Positions 1-8,813 of a stretch of 64,000 bases of DNA are shown here, one piece after another (within the stretch, counting starts at the first letter, position 1; each line of letters begins with the position of its first letter). A program made the position numbers and the translations under genes. The notes under the pieces were generated by a model. The model was not told the DNA's origin and did not search any database. It saw only the letters and a list, made by a program, of their open reading frames with translations. The stretch is from Marinobacter segnicrescens (GTDB lineage: Bacteria; Pseudomonadota; Gammaproteobacteria; Pseudomonadales; Oleiphilaceae), in contig NZ_FOHZ01000015.1 of the NCBI RefSeq assembly GCF_900111555.1, forward strand, positions 30,569 through 94,568, in the 5' to 3' direction.

Positions 1-165
1 CAGCGCCCTGCCAATGGATTCCCAGGTGTTCCGGCCCATGATAATGGGCTTGCCCATGGTGGCCTGCTTGAAATACTTCAGGTCTCCCGGCAAATACCAC
101 GGCAACTTGTTATTACGACCAATGACCCGGTTGCGGGACATGGCTACTATTAGTGCTTTTCTCAT
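1..165 (-). CDS. folA: Dihydrofolate reductase, 5' part only
   Basis: Codes for the first 55 residues of dihydrofolate reductase, which makes tetrahydrofolate with NADPH; the rest lies beyond the left edge. Seen: the type I DHFR N-terminus, with a [10 protein letters not shown] stretch (residues 15-24, Met20-loop region), LPGDLKYFK (25-33, holding the catalytic acidic residue) and the [12 protein letters not shown] cofactor-binding segment (41-52). The ATG at 165 gives [12 protein letters not shown], a typical DHFR start. thyA lies about 500 bp upstream in the same direction. Thymidylate synthase oxidises the folate that DHFR re-reduces, so the pairing fits, although repeats separate the two genes. 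Confidence 0.9.
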   Translation of the reverse strand, partial: MRKALIVAMSRNRVIGRNNKLPWYLPGDLKYFKQATMGKPIIMGRNTWESIGRAL

Positions 166-201
166 CTGTTCAGGCCTTCATGGTCTGATGCAAGGGCCAG
201 C

Positions 202-299
202 TACCGGGTAGGTTGTTCCGGAACACGCCGTGAATACGTCCCTGTAGGCTCTTCAAAAACGTCCCTGTTTTTGAAGGTTCCGGAACAACCTACCCGGTA
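202..299 (-). repeat. Intergenic palindromic element, copy A
   Basis: Outer arms of 23 bp (202-224 and 277-299) are perfectly complementary. They enclose a 52-nt core. Within the core a second perfect 10-bp stem (251-260 with 267-276; CTTCAAAAAC) closes on a six-base loop (AGGGAC in element orientation). The other half of the core, in element orientation, reads AGCCTACAGGGACGTATTC followed by ACGGCGT. Oriented opposite to copies B, C and D. It lies just upstream of folA and downstream of thyA. The inner hairpin is not followed by a U-tract, so it does not look like a plain terminator. Confidence 0.85.
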
Positions 300-417
300 T
301 CTGTCCAGATGCAATGGAGTTACCTCTCAAGAGGCGAACAACGTTGTAACCCGTAAAACTCAGTTGCGACATAACGAGCGCGGATAATCCTACTGGGGAC
401 CTTTGGGTGTGCAAGTG

Positions 418-488
418 GCCGGGGCCTTTTTCTGAAACCTTCAAAAACAGGGACGTATCCACGGCGTGTTTCAGAAAAAGGCCCCGGC
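418..488 (+). repeat. Intergenic palindromic element, copy B (core deletion)
   Basis: Perfect 21-bp outer arms (418-438 and 468-488) with a sequence quite unlike copy A, around a 29-nt core. The core begins like copy A (CTTCAAAAACAGGGACG) and then runs straight into TATCCACGGCGT. Against the 52-nt core of the other copies it lacks exactly 23 nt, the interval between the two AGGGACG direct repeats. The inner hairpin is therefore lost while the outer palindrome is intact. Confidence 0.85.
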
Positions 489-559
489 TGCTTGCGCGCC
501 TTCGCCACGCCCCGCGGGCTAGCAAAACCCAACCGTTAGCAGACACAGACTCTAAAGGC

Positions 560-640
560 CAACTTGCGGCGTGTTCCGGAAAGGGTCACCAGCTGGCCGT
601 GCGTGGGCACCAGGTTTCCGGTTTGGAACAGAGAGAACCG
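560..640. repeat. Possible relic of the palindromic element
   Basis: The stretch GCGGCGTGTTCCGGAAAGGG (566-585) resembles the junction of core and right arm (CGGCGT + GTTCCGGAA) of the other copies, but no matching left arm is present. A weak GTTTCC/GGAAC echo follows at about 616-631. Apart from these elements I see no gene or clear signal between folA (165) and thyA (672). Confidence 0.25.
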
Positions 641-671
641 GCGCAAACCATAAAACGCTACAACCGCGACG

Positions 672-1511
672 CTAAACAGCAATAGGCGCCTTGATAACAC
701 CCTGCGGCTCATAGCCCTCGATTTCGAAATCCTCATACTCATACTCGAAAATCGAATCCGGCTTCCGCAAAATCCGCAGCGTAGGCAACCGCCCCGGCTT
801 TCGCTTGAGCTGCTCGAACACAATGTCATCTGTCAGGTGATTCTGGTACAGGTGGCAGTCCCCGAAAGTGTGCACAAACTCCCCCACCTCCAGGTCACAT
901 TGCTGTGCAATCATATGGGTCAGCAAACTGTAGGACGCGATATTGAACGGCACCCCCAGAAACAGATCCGCGCTTCGCTGGTAAAGCTGACAGGACAGCC
1001 GCCCGTCCGCCACATAGAACTGGAACAGACAATGACACGGCGCCAGCGCCATGCGCCCCTCACGGGCATTCTCCTGCGGCCCCATGGACTCATCCGGCAG
1101 CTCCGCCGGGTTCCAGGCCGTCACGATGTGGCGCCGGGAGTTGGGCTTGGTGCGGATCTGCTCGACGACCTCGCTGATCTGGTCCACCACCCGGCCGTCC
1201 GGGCACTGCCAGCTTCGCCACTGCTTGCCGTAGATTGGCCCCAAATCTCCGTTATCGAGGGCCCACTCGTCCCAGATAGTGACCTTCCGATCCCGCAGCC
1301 AGTTATTGTCAGTAGACCCCTGCAAGAACCATAACAGCTCATAGATGATGCTGCGCAAGTGCACCTTCTTGGTGGTAAGCAATGGAAAGCCCTGCTCCAG
1401 GTCGAACCGCAACTGGCGGCCAAACACCGAGCGGGTGCCCACACCTGTACGGTCGCCCTTGTCCGTGCCGTTGGCCACGACATCCTTCATCAGATCGAGA
1501 TAGGCTTTCAT
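672..1511 (-). CDS. thyA: Thymidylate synthase
   Basis: Methylates dUMP to dTMP with methylene-tetrahydrofolate in the cytosol. 279 residues, slightly longer than the 264 of E. coli because of an insertion around residues 141-154 before the active site. Seen: catalytic Cys159 in the APCHC motif, a QRSAD phosphate-binding segment, and the FNIASYSLL and HTFGDCHLY dUMP-contact motifs. The start overlaps the stop of lgt by 4 nt (ATGA), so translational coupling is likely; the lgt-thyA pair is common in proteobacteria. The end lies next to the repeat-rich gap before folA. Confidence 0.97.
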   Translation of the reverse strand: MKAYLDLMKDVVANGTDKGDRTGVGTRSVFGRQLRFDLEQGFPLLTTKKVHLRSIIYELLWFLQGSTDNNWLRDRKVTIWDEWALDNGDLGPIYGKQWRSWQCPDGRVVDQISEVVEQIRTKPNSRRHIVTAWNPAELPDESMGPQENAREGRMALAPCHCLFQFYVADGRLSCQLYQRSADLFLGVPFNIASYSLLTHMIAQQCDLEVGEFVHTFGDCHLYQNHLTDDIVFEQLKRKPGRLPTLRILRKPDSIFEYEYEDFEIEGYEPQGVIKAPIAV

Positions 1512-2296
1512 GATTTTACGCCCCTGTATGCAAACACCATCAGCACAAGACCGGCGATGATCATCGGCAGGGACAACAACTGCCCCATGGTGAGCCAGTC
1601 AAAGGCCAGGTAACCAAGCTGCGGATCCGGCTGACGGAAAAATTCGTTGATGACCCGGAAACACCCGTAAAGAGTCAGGAATAGTCCCGAGACTGCCATG
1701 GTTGGACGGGGTTTTGAAGAGAACAGCCACAGGACCACGAACAGGGCCACCCCTTCCAGGGCGAACTGATATAACTGGGAAGGGTGCCGGGCAAGGGCAT
1801 CCGGTGCCTGTGGAAACACCATCCCCCAGGGTACATCCGTCGGTTTGCCCCACAGCTCCCCGTTTATGAAGTTGCCGATCCGTCCGGCACCAAGGCCAAC
1901 GGGTACCAGGGGGGCGACAAAATCTGCAATGCGGAAGAACCCGCAGCCGATCTTGCGGCCATACCACCACATGGCAAACATCACGCCGATCAGGCCACCA
2001 TGGAAAGACATGCCTCCTTCCCATACCCGCAACAGCCAGAGGGGGTCACCAAGGAACTGGTCAAAATTGTAGAACACGACGTAGCCGAACCGGCCACCCA
2101 GAATGACCCCCAGTGCGATATAGAACAGCAGGTCACCTACCTGCTGTTCGTTTACCGGCGTCCACTCCTTGCGGGCACGAACCTTGCCCAGCCACCAGCC
2201 GACTGCGAAGCCAACCAGGTAAGTGAGTCCGTACCAGTGGATCTTCAGCGGCCCCAGGGAAATGGCCACCGGATCAATTTGGGGGTGATTGAGCAT
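1508..2296 (-). CDS. lgt: Prolipoprotein diacylglyceryl transferase
   Basis: Inner-membrane enzyme that transfers diacylglycerol from phosphatidylglycerol to the lipobox cysteine of lipoprotein precursors. 262 residues with about seven hydrophobic segments. Family marks seen: HGGLIGV (essential His region) and the Lgt signature [13 protein letters not shown]. The start [11 protein letters not shown] follows a GAGG ribosome site. It lies 9 bp after the TSUP gene and overlaps thyA by 4 nt, so the three probably form one minus-strand unit. A likely substrate, the lipoprotein LpoA, is encoded at 35.7 kb. Confidence 0.96.
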   Translation of the reverse strand: MLNHPQIDPVAISLGPLKIHWYGLTYLVGFAVGWWLGKVRARKEWTPVNEQQVGDLLFYIALGVILGGRFGYVVFYNFDQFLGDPLWLLRVWEGGMSFHGGLIGVMFAMWWYGRKIGCGFFRIADFVAPLVPVGLGAGRIGNFINGELWGKPTDVPWGMVFPQAPDALARHPSQLYQFALEGVALFVVLWLFSSKPRPTMAVSGLFLTLYGCFRVINEFFRQPDPQLGYLAFDWLTMGQLLSLPMIIAGLVLMVFAYRGVKS

Positions 2297-2305
2297 GGAA
2301 AGACC

Positions 2306-3100
2306 TCAGAGAAGGAAACGGGCGCCGACGATCAGCAACAGCACGGCGAACAGTCGCTTGAGCAACTTTGCATCGAGGCGGTGGGCCAGGACGGCACCGA
2401 AGCGGGCGAACAACACGCTGGTCGCCACGATACCGATCAGCGCCGGCAAATACACGAACCCGACCGCATAATCGGGTAGTGCCGGGTGCCCCCATCCAGT
2501 CCACAAGTTGGTGGTAGCACCCGCAATGGCGATGGGCAGCCCGCAGGCCGCCGACGTCGCCACCGCCTGCTGCATGGGCACACTGCGCCAGCTCAGGAAA
2601 GGTACGGTCAGGGTCCCGCCCCCGATGCCGAAAATGGCGGACGCCCAGCCGATCACGCCGCCAGCACCGGTCAAGCCGCCCCGGCCTGGCACCGGTCGGG
2701 CGGTTTTGGGATTGATGTCCAGCAGCATTTTGATGCCCACCAGGATGACAAACACACCGATCACCAGTTCCAGCACCGGTCCGCTCAACAGGGAGGCCGT
2801 CCACGCCCCGAATGCTGCCCCGACGACGATACCCGCCACCATGGGCCGGAATACCTCCCAACGTACCGCACCTTTCAGGTGATGGGACCGAACGGAGCTA
2901 ATGGACGTAAAAACTATTGTCGCCAGGGAAGTACCCACAGCCAGGTGAGCTGCAATTTCGCCACTGATACCCTGTAGCCCGAAGCTGAAAATCAGCACCG
3001 GTACGATGACCAGGCCACCGCCGATACCAAACAGGCCCGCCAGGGTCCCGGCCAGTGCGCCAAGGGCCAGGTAAAGCCCGAATACCATAAACAGGGACAT
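2306..3100 (-). CDS. TauE/SafE (TSUP) family permease
   Basis: Integral membrane protein of 264 residues with about eight hydrophobic segments. The two halves carry the internally repeated glycine motif of the TSUP family (LFGIGGGLVIVPVL early and IFGIGGGTLTVPFLSW in the middle). Family members export sulfite, sulfoacetate or related organosulfur anions; the substrate here cannot be told. The frame is open much further upstream, to 3754, but that part is antisense to the NRDE gene. ATG 3100 (MSLFMVFGLYLALG) is chosen because it begins directly at the first membrane segment. Head of the TSUP-lgt-thyA run, divergent from the NRDE gene. Confidence 0.85.
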   Translation of the reverse strand: MSLFMVFGLYLALGALAGTLAGLFGIGGGLVIVPVLIFSFGLQGISGEIAAHLAVGTSLATIVFTSISSVRSHHLKGAVRWEVFRPMVAGIVVGAAFGAWTASLLSGPVLELVIGVFVILVGIKMLLDINPKTARPVPGRGGLTGAGGVIGWASAIFGIGGGTLTVPFLSWRSVPMQQAVATSAACGLPIAIAGATTNLWTGWGHPALPDYAVGFVYLPALIGIVATSVLFARFGAVLAHRLDAKLLKRLFAVLLLIVGARFLL

Positions 3101-3229
3101 GAACACCGCCGTCCGTTGAAAATCAAAGCGTGTATCATACACAAACGCCCATAGCCGTTCACCGGCCTCTTTCCGGCACTGGAGGCTGGTGCCGGAATCG
3201 TCAACCGCCATTGCTGTCGCTGGAGCCGT

Positions 3230-4009
3230 ATGTGCCTGATTCTTTTCGCTATTGACCAACACCCCGAATTCCCCCTGGTGATGGCCGCCAACCGGGACGA
3301 GTTCTATGACCGCCCCACGACGCCCATGCACTGGTGGTCGGGAGAACAATGCCTTGCTGGCCGGGACGACCGCTCCGGTGGTACCTGGCTCGCAGTGTCC
3401 CGGACAGGCATCATCACTGCGGTCACCAACGTCCGCGAAGGAAGTGGAGAGCCAGGACGGCTCACACGGGGCAAGCTGCCCCTGCTTGCACTGGAGCAGC
3501 CGACAGACAGGCTGAAACAGGACCTGGCCGATAACGGCAACCTCTATGCCGGTTTCAACCTGGTTCACCTGAGCGATCGGGAAGGCTGGTATTACAGCAA
3601 CCGGGATGCGCACCCCGGTCGCACCCTCCACCGGGGGACATACGGACTCAGTAACCACTTGTTGCAAAGTCCCTGGCCCAAGCTCGTACGTCTGCGGGAG
3701 CAACTCAGGGCCACCCTGGCGACTTGCGACCCCCAACACCCGGACGCCCTGCACGAGGCGCTTCTCGAGCCCCTCGGCGACAGTACACCGGCGCCGGACA
3801 ACCTGCTGCCGGACACCGGCGTCGGACTGGCGCAGGAGCGGTTTCTCTCTTCACCCTTTATCGCATCCGATTTCTATGGCACCCGTGCCAGTACCGTGGT
3901 CACCCTTGGCCGTAATGGCGAAATCCGGGTGACTGAGCAGCAGTGGGGTCGGGAAGGCACGCAAGGTGAACGCCAGCACTTCCGCTGGCAACGACCAACG
4001 ACAGGGTAA
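3230..4009 (+). CDS. NRDE (TANGO2-like) family protein
   Basis: 259 residues. It begins MCLILFA and carries the family-defining Asn-Arg-Asp-Glu motif at about residues 21-24 (AANRDEFYDRP), followed by a conserved W..GEQCLAGRDDRSGGTW segment. NRDE/TANGO2 proteins have an Ntn-hydrolase-like fold with the second-position Cys as possible nucleophile; eukaryotic TANGO2 is linked to heme and lipid handling, but the bacterial role is not established. A GGAG site stands 4 nt before the ATG. Divergent from the TSUP gene; xseB follows after 120 bp. Confidence 0.8.
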   Translation: MCLILFAIDQHPEFPLVMAANRDEFYDRPTTPMHWWSGEQCLAGRDDRSGGTWLAVSRTGIITAVTNVREGSGEPGRLTRGKLPLLALEQPTDRLKQDLADNGNLYAGFNLVHLSDREGWYYSNRDAHPGRTLHRGTYGLSNHLLQSPWPKLVRLREQLRATLATCDPQHPDALHEALLEPLGDSTPAPDNLLPDTGVGLAQERFLSSPFIASDFYGTRASTVVTLGRNGEIRVTEQQWGREGTQGERQHFRWQRPTTG

Positions 4010-4022
4010 GCCTGCGGTTCGA

Positions 4023-4061
4023 GGTTCGGCAGCGGTGATCGCTCTGTTATACTGCCGAACC
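4023..4061. promoter_or_regulatory. Inverted repeat around a candidate xseB promoter
   Basis: A perfect 10-bp inverted repeat (GGTTCGGCAG at 4023-4032, CTGCCGAACC at 4052-4061) with a 19-nt spacer. It contains a possible sigma70 promoter, TTCGGC (4025-4030), 17 nt, TATACT (4048-4053), pointing at xseB. The repeat covers both the -35 and the end of the -10, so it could be an operator. It could also end the NRDE transcript, but no U-tract follows. Confidence 0.4.
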
Positions 4062-4130
4062 TGAGACCAAGCGCAGCAACTCGTCACCGAGACGCCCAGA
4101 CATTGCTTCGTGAACCTGACGGAGAGCCCC

Positions 4131-4397
4131 ATGGCCGACACCCCGGACACCACATCCATCGCCGACTTTGAGAAATCCCTGGCCGAGCTCGAGGGCCTGG
4201 TGCGTGACCTGGAGCAGGGCGAGCTAACCCTGGAACAATCCCTCGGCGCCTTTGAACGTGGCGTCCGGCTGACGAGGGAGTGCCAGCAGGCACTGCGCCA
4301 GGCGGAGCAGCGGGTCCAGCAGTTGGTGGAGCGGGACGACGGCACCCTGGAAACCCGCCCGTTCAACCCGCCGGAAGACAGCGGGGAGACAGGCTGA
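4131..4397 (+). CDS. xseB: Exodeoxyribonuclease VII small subunit
   Basis: 88-residue helical protein that binds the large subunit XseA to form exonuclease VII, which degrades single-stranded DNA. The family pattern is clear: [32 protein letters not shown], then R.C...L..AE.RVQ. The ATG at 4131 has a GGAG site 6 nt upstream; an in-frame GTG at 4110 is the weaker choice. First gene of xseB-ispA-dxs, a classical proteobacterial order; ispA starts 2 nt after the stop. Confidence 0.93.
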   Translation: MADTPDTTSIADFEKSLAELEGLVRDLEQGELTLEQSLGAFERGVRLTRECQQALRQAEQRVQQLVERDDGTLETRPFNPPEDSGETG

Positions 4398-4399
4398 CC

Positions 4400-5299
4400 A
4401 TGCGCCAAGCCTTCACTGAGGACTTTCTCTCTACCTGTGCCAAGCTGACTGACGAGGCACTTGCAAAACGGTTGCCTGCACCAGAGCAGCAACCGGGGCG
4501 ACTCCATGAAGCCATGCGCTACAGCGTTCTCGGCGGCGGCAAGCGTATTCGCCCGGCCTTGGCCATGGCAGCCGCTTCGGCTGCCGGAGGCGAGCCAGGG
4601 CATGCCCTGGTGCCAGCCTGCTCACTGGAGTTGATCCATGCCTACTCACTGATACACGACGACCTGCCCGCCATGGATGACGATGACCTCCGCCGCGGGC
4701 GCCCCACCACCCACATCCGTTTCGACCAGGCCACCGCCATACTGGCCGGCGATGCCCTGCAGGCCCTGGCATTCGAATGGCTCGCTGGTGATTCTTCGTT
4801 ACCCGCTGTCACACGCCTCGCCATGGTCCAGCAACTGGCTGCCGCCAGTGGCAGTGCCGGTATGGTCGGCGGACAGGCTATTGACCTGGGCGCGGTGGGA
4901 CGGGAGCTGTCCCTTGAAGAGCTGGAACAGATGCACCGGCGCAAGACCGGTGCATTAATCGAAGCCAGTGTCCGGCTGGGTGTGCTGTCAGTACCTGCCG
5001 CAGCTGGCGAACGGTCAGGACAGGATTCCCTTGGCCACTACGCCCGCGCCATTGGCCTGGCGTTCCAGGTGCAGGACGACCTGCTGGATATCGAAGGTGA
5101 TACCAGCGTCATCGGCAAGCGTCAGGGTTCGGACGCGGCCCGCAGTAAACCGACCTACCCTGCCCTGATGGGGGTTGACGGCGCCCGGGCCTACCTTGCC
5201 ACACTGTTGGAACAGTGCCAGGACAACCTGTCAGGGTTTGGTCCCGAGGCGGACGCCCTCAGGGGCATGGCCGAGTTTGTGGTGTCACGACGCTACTGA
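4400..5299 (+). CDS. ispA: (2E,6E)-farnesyl diphosphate synthase (polyprenyl synthetase)
   Basis: Condenses IPP with DMAPP and then GPP to give farnesyl diphosphate, the precursor of quinone side chains and undecaprenyl phosphate. 299 residues, normal for IspA. Both aspartate-rich Mg/diphosphate motifs are present: DDLPAMDDDD starting at residue 87 (FARM) and DDLLD at 226-230 (SARM), plus the GGGKRIRP substrate segment (45-52). ATG 4400 is chosen; the frame is open further upstream but that lies inside xseB. Product use links to the dcw cluster (undecaprenyl carrier). Confidence 0.95.
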   Translation: MRQAFTEDFLSTCAKLTDEALAKRLPAPEQQPGRLHEAMRYSVLGGGKRIRPALAMAAASAAGGEPGHALVPACSLELIHAYSLIHDDLPAMDDDDLRRGRPTTHIRFDQATAILAGDALQALAFEWLAGDSSLPAVTRLAMVQQLAAASGSAGMVGGQAIDLGAVGRELSLEELEQMHRRKTGALIEASVRLGVLSVPAAAGERSGQDSLGHYARAIGLAFQVQDDLLDIEGDTSVIGKRQGSDAARSKPTYPALMGVDGARAYLATLLEQCQDNLSGFGPEADALRGMAEFVVSRRY

Positions 5300-5324
5300 A
5301 ACGCCCTGCCCCATGACCTATAAT
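5296..5324 (+). promoter_or_regulatory. Candidate sigma70 promoter for dxs
   Basis: CTGAAA (5296-5301), a 17-nt spacer and a consensus TATAAT (5319-5324). It overlaps the ispA stop codon and lies 38 bp before the first possible dxs start, which would give dxs its own transcription in addition to read-through from xseB-ispA. Confidence 0.5.
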
Positions 5325-5362
5325 GCCCCCTTATAGCCAGAAGGGCTGCCAGCCGGTGAACC

Positions 5363-7333
5363 ATGCCGGACAGCCCTGAAGTCACCGACACAAGACCCGG
5401 ACGGATGCAGGACACATATATTTTCAAGGAAATCCCCGCCCAGCGGCCCCACACCCCGCTGCTGGACCGCATTGATGCGCCCGACCAGCTCCGCCTGCTA
5501 TCGGAAGAAGAGCTGCCAGCCCTGGCCCGGGAGCTACGGGCATTCCTGCTGTGGACCGTAGGCCAGACCGGCGGTCATTTCGGCGCCGGGCTCGGGGTAC
5601 TGGAACTCACTGTCGCCCTGCACTACGTGTTCAACACCCCGGAAGACCGGCTGGTATGGGACGTGGGGCACCAGGCGTACCCGCACAAGATTCTCACCGG
5701 GCGAAGGGAGCAGATGGGCAGTATCCGCCAGAAAGGCGGGCTTGCCGGCTTCCCCAAGCGCTCAGAGAGTGAATACGACACCTTTGGTGTTGGCCATTCC
5801 AGTACATCCATCAGTGCCGCCCTCGGCATGGCCCTGGCCGCCCGTCAACAACAGACTGGCCGCCGCAGTATCGCGGTCATCGGAGACGGCGCCATGACCG
5901 CGGGCATGGCGTTTGAGGCCCTGAACCATGCAGGCCACCTGGACGCGGACATGCTGGTCATCCTCAATGACAACGATATGTCCATCTCCAAGAATGTAGG
6001 CGGCCTGTCCAATTACTTTGCCCGCCTGCTGTCCAGCCGCACCTACAACCAGGTCCGGGACAGCAGCAAACGGGTGCTGCAGGCAGCACCGCCGCTGATG
6101 GCCCTGGCCCGCAAGACCGAAGAGCACTTCAAGGGCATGATTGCCCCGGGCACCCTGTTCGAGGAGCTGGGCTTCAACTACATTGGTCCAATCGATGGGC
6201 ATGACCTGCCATTACTGGTGGAAACCCTGGAGAACATTCGCGAGCTGAGCGGCCCTCAGTTCCTCCATGTGGTGACCCGTAAAGGCAAGGGCTTTGCTCC
6301 CGCGGAAGAGGATCCGATCGGTTACCACGCCATCAACAAGATAGAACCGGTACCAGCGAGCAAACCGGAGCCGGTAGTGCCCAAGCCGAAACAGCCGAAG
6401 TACGCCAATGTCTTCGGTCAGTGGCTCTGTGATGCTGCTGAACAGGATGAGCGAATAGTCGGAATTACCCCCGCCATGTGCGAAGGATCCGACTTGCTGG
6501 CGTTCTCGGAGCGCTTCCCGGACCGCTACCACGATGTGGCCATTGCAGAACAACATGCCGTAACCCTCGCCGCAGGGCTCGCCTGTGACGGCGCCAAGCC
6601 GGTAGTTGCCATCTACTCCACCTTTCTGCAGCGGGCCTATGACCAACTGATCCACGATGTGGCGATCCAGGACCTGGATGTACTCTTCGCCATCGACCGG
6701 GCCGGCCTGGTGGGCGAAGACGGGCCCACCCATGCCGGTTCCTTTGACCTGAGTTACCTGCGCTGCGTTCCGAACATGGTGGTCATGACACCGTCGGATG
6801 AAAATGAGACCCGCCAACTCCTGCAGACCGGGCTGATGTACCAGGGCCCTGCGGCAGTTCGTTATCCCCGGGGCACCGGGCCCGGGGCGGTCATCGAACA
6901 GCAACTCCAGCCCCTGCCCATCGGTCGTGGTCGGGTCGTACGTGAAGGGGATTCCGTAGCCATCCTGAATTTCGGCACCCGCCTTTCAGCAGCCCTTGAG
7001 GCCGCTGACAGGCTTAATGCCACGGTTGCCGACATGCGCTTCGTGAAACCCCTGGACGAAGCCCTGATAACGGAACTGGTGAATGCCCACGATCTGGTGG
7101 TCACCCTCGAAGAGAACGCCATTGCCGGCGGTGCGGGGAGTGCGGTGACCGAATTCCTGAACCGGGAAGGTATAGCAACGGCGGTATTGCAACTGGGCTT
7201 ACCGGACCGCTATGTGGATCACGGCAAGCACGGCGAGCTGTTGGCGGAAGTAGGGCTGGATGCTGCGGGTATTGAGGCGTCTATTCGCAAACGCCTCAGC
7301 GTGGGCAAACCTGGACTGAAAGCCGCCCCATAG
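5363..7333 (+). CDS. dxs: 1-deoxy-D-xylulose-5-phosphate synthase
   Basis: Thiamine-diphosphate enzyme that condenses pyruvate with glyceraldehyde 3-phosphate, the first and flux-setting step of the MEP isoprenoid pathway. Up to 656 residues. Seen: [18 protein letters not shown] near the N-terminus, the ThDP motif [18 protein letters not shown] with LNDNDMSIS, the central transketolase domain with [13 protein letters not shown] and [13 protein letters not shown], and a C-terminal transketolase domain. The exact start is uncertain: ATG 5405 ([11 protein letters not shown]) is an equally good choice, since the first 14 residues are not typical of the family. Next to ispA, its pathway partner. 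Confidence 0.96.
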   Translation: MPDSPEVTDTRPGRMQDTYIFKEIPAQRPHTPLLDRIDAPDQLRLLSEEELPALARELRAFLLWTVGQTGGHFGAGLGVLELTVALHYVFNTPEDRLVWDVGHQAYPHKILTGRREQMGSIRQKGGLAGFPKRSESEYDTFGVGHSSTSISAALGMALAARQQQTGRRSIAVIGDGAMTAGMAFEALNHAGHLDADMLVILNDNDMSISKNVGGLSNYFARLLSSRTYNQVRDSSKRVLQAAPPLMALARKTEEHFKGMIAPGTLFEELGFNYIGPIDGHDLPLLVETLENIRELSGPQFLHVVTRKGKGFAPAEEDPIGYHAINKIEPVPASKPEPVVPKPKQPKYANVFGQWLCDAAEQDERIVGITPAMCEGSDLLAFSERFPDRYHDVAIAEQHAVTLAAGLACDGAKPVVAIYSTFLQRAYDQLIHDVAIQDLDVLFAIDRAGLVGEDGPTHAGSFDLSYLRCVPNMVVMTPSDENETRQLLQTGLMYQGPAAVRYPRGTGPGAVIEQQLQPLPIGRGRVVREGDSVAILNFGTRLSAALEAADRLNATVADMRFVKPLDEALITELVNAHDLVVTLEENAIAGGAGSAVTEFLNREGIATAVLQLGLPDRYVDHGKHGELLAEVGLDAAGIEASIRKRLSVGKPGLKAAP

Positions 7334-7391
7334 CTATAACTGAAAAATCCCCCGACACCTGCCAAAACAAGCCTGTCAGCAAGCGGGCTGG

Positions 7392-8003
7392 TTATTCCGG
7401 ATCATCGTCCTGGTGTGTTTCCAGCCAGTGGCCCAGCTTGCTCTGCTTGGTATTGAGGTAGTGCTCGTTGTGGGGGTTACGCCCCACATGGAGCGGAACC
7501 CTCTCAGCGATATCGATGCCCAGCGAACGCAACGCATCCACCTTGCGGGGATTGTTGGTCATCAGTTTCAGGCTACTGATGCCAAGATGACCCAGCATGT
7601 CCTTGCACATGGTGTAGTCCCGCAGGTCAGCGGCAAAGCCCAGGCGCTCATTGGCCTCCACCGTATCCGCCCCCTCATCCTGCAGCTTGTACGCCCGGAT
7701 CTTGTTCAACAGACCGATACCCCGGCCTTCCTGGCGCAGGTACATGAGGATACCCCGACCTTCCCGGGCGATGCTCCGCAAGGCTTCCTCGAGTTGGTAA
7801 CCGCAGTCACAACGCATGCTATACAGGGCGTCACCGGTCAGGCATTCAGAATGGGTACGGGCCAGCATGGGCTCGTCACTGTTCAGATCACCCAGAGTCA
7901 GGGCAATATGCTCCTTGCCGGTATCCGGTTCCTCGAAACCGTGCATGTCAAAAACACCGAAAGGGGTAGGCAGGCGACAGGTCTGGATGTAGCGAACAGC
8001 CAC
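7392..8003 (-). CDS. ribA: GTP cyclohydrolase II
   Basis: Opens GTP to the pyrimidine that starts riboflavin synthesis. 203 residues, a stand-alone RibA without a RibB domain. Zinc ligands Cys54, Cys65 and Cys67 are present ([17 protein letters not shown]), as is the active-site stretch [15 protein letters not shown] and the C-terminal LMTNNPRK. It starts with GTG at 8003, preceded by GAGG at 7-nt spacing. Convergent with dxs, 58 bp away; no clear terminator lies between them. I see no FMN riboswitch in the upstream gap, which holds repeat copy C. Confidence 0.95.
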   Translation of the reverse strand: MAVRYIQTCRLPTPFGVFDMHGFEEPDTGKEHIALTLGDLNSDEPMLARTHSECLTGDALYSMRCDCGYQLEEALRSIAREGRGILMYLRQEGRGIGLLNKIRAYKLQDEGADTVEANERLGFAADLRDYTMCKDMLGHLGISSLKLMTNNPRKVDALRSLGIDIAERVPLHVGRNPHNEHYLNTKQSKLGHWLETHQDDDPE

Positions 8004-8180
8004 AGTGGTTCCTCATGAGTGCTGGTTCAGTAAGCGGGGCATTCTAGCAGATGGCGGCCACCCGGCGTAGTTCAAGATGACTTACGCGTCACGACGGCGT
8101 TCATGTGAGCTATCTGACACTTGGTCCTTTACGTTGACCAGGCTCTTTCAGATGTCCTGCTCCGATGATCGAGGCGGGTG

Positions 8181-8274
8181 CCGCGTAGCTGTTTTCGGGA
8201 CCCTCAAAAAGAGGGACCTTTTTGAGGAGCCTCCAGGGACGGATTCACGGCGTGTCCCGAAAACAGCTACGCGG
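8181..8274 (+). repeat. Intergenic palindromic element, copy C
   Basis: Perfect 21-bp outer arms (8181-8201 and 8254-8274) around a 52-nt core. The inner 10-bp stem is CCTCAAAAAG (8202-8211) with CTTTTTGAGG (8218-8227), loop AGGGAC. The rest of the core reads AGCCTCCAGGGACGGATTC + ACGGCGT. Relative to copy A the inner stem differs at two positions on each side, and both pairs change together so that pairing is kept. It fills the 333-bp gap between ribA and moaC; I see nothing else firm in that gap. Confidence 0.88.
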
Positions 8275-8336
8275 TGGCCGCCAGTCACTGAATTCCCGGT
8301 TTGCCCCAATGACCGAAGCACCTTGAAAGTTCGCGA

Positions 8337-8813
8337 TCAACCAGCCTGCCAATGCCCACTGCGGCCGCCCTTCTTCTCCAGCAACCGCAACCCGGTAATC
8401 TCCATCCCCTTATCCACCGCCTTGCACATATCGTACAGCGTCAACGCCGCCACACTCACGGCGGTAAGGGCCTCCATCTCCACCCCGGTCTGACCGGACA
8501 GCCTGCACCTCGCCTCGATATGAACCGACGACGGCTCCTGCTGCGGTGTGAACGCCAACTTAACCGAGGACAGGTTCAGGGCATGACACAACGGAATCAG
8601 ATCGTGGGTTTTCTTGGCTGCCATGATGCCCGCAACCCTCGCCACCGCCAGCACATCCCCCTTGGGATGTTCACCGTCCAGAATCATGTCAAGGGTTTTC
8701 CGGTCCATCAGGATACGACCTTCCGCAATCGCCTCCCGTTGCGTGACCGACTTGTCGCCCACATCCACCATACGGGCCGCGCCCTGGTCATCCAGGTGGG
8801 TCAGTTTGCTCAT
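8337..8813 (-). CDS. moaC: Cyclic pyranopterin monophosphate synthase
   Basis: Converts the MoaA product to cyclic pyranopterin monophosphate in molybdenum cofactor synthesis. 158 residues. Seen: [41 protein letters not shown] and the active-site segment [12 protein letters not shown]. Two adjacent ATGs (8816 and 8813) follow a GGAGG; the second has the better spacing. The start overlaps the stop of the Nudix gene, so the two are probably coupled. No other moa gene is near. Confidence 0.95.
   Translation of the reverse strand: MSKLTHLDDQGAARMVDVGDKSVTQREAIAEGRILMDRKTLDMILDGEHPKGDVLAVARVAGIMAAKKTHDLIPLCHALNLSSVKLAFTPQQEPSSVHIEARCRLSGQTGVEMEALTAVSVAALTLYDMCKAVDKGMEITGLRLLEKKGGRSGHWQAG

Noticed and set aside
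202..299. Repeat copies as integron attC sites
   Set aside because: The arms lack the attC core (RYYYAAC/GTTRRRY) at the ends, no extrahelical bases are evident, and no integrase or cassette-like gene array is nearby.
407..685. Open frame of 92 codons across repeat copy B
   Set aside because: It translates the repeat and the end of thyA in antisense; no homology features.
3101..3754. N-terminal extension of the TSUP permease frame
   Set aside because: It lies antisense to the NRDE gene, shows no conserved residues, and ATG 3100 places the start right before the first membrane helix.
7334..7391. Terminator between convergent dxs and ribA
   Set aside because: I looked for a hairpin with a U-tract in both directions and found none convincing.
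8004..8336. FMN riboswitch upstream of ribA
   Set aside because: None of the conserved RFN-element motifs is seen; the gap holds only the palindromic element.
8077..8493. Open frame of 138 codons across repeat copy C into moaC
   Set aside because: It crosses the palindrome and continues antisense to moaC; no coding signature.
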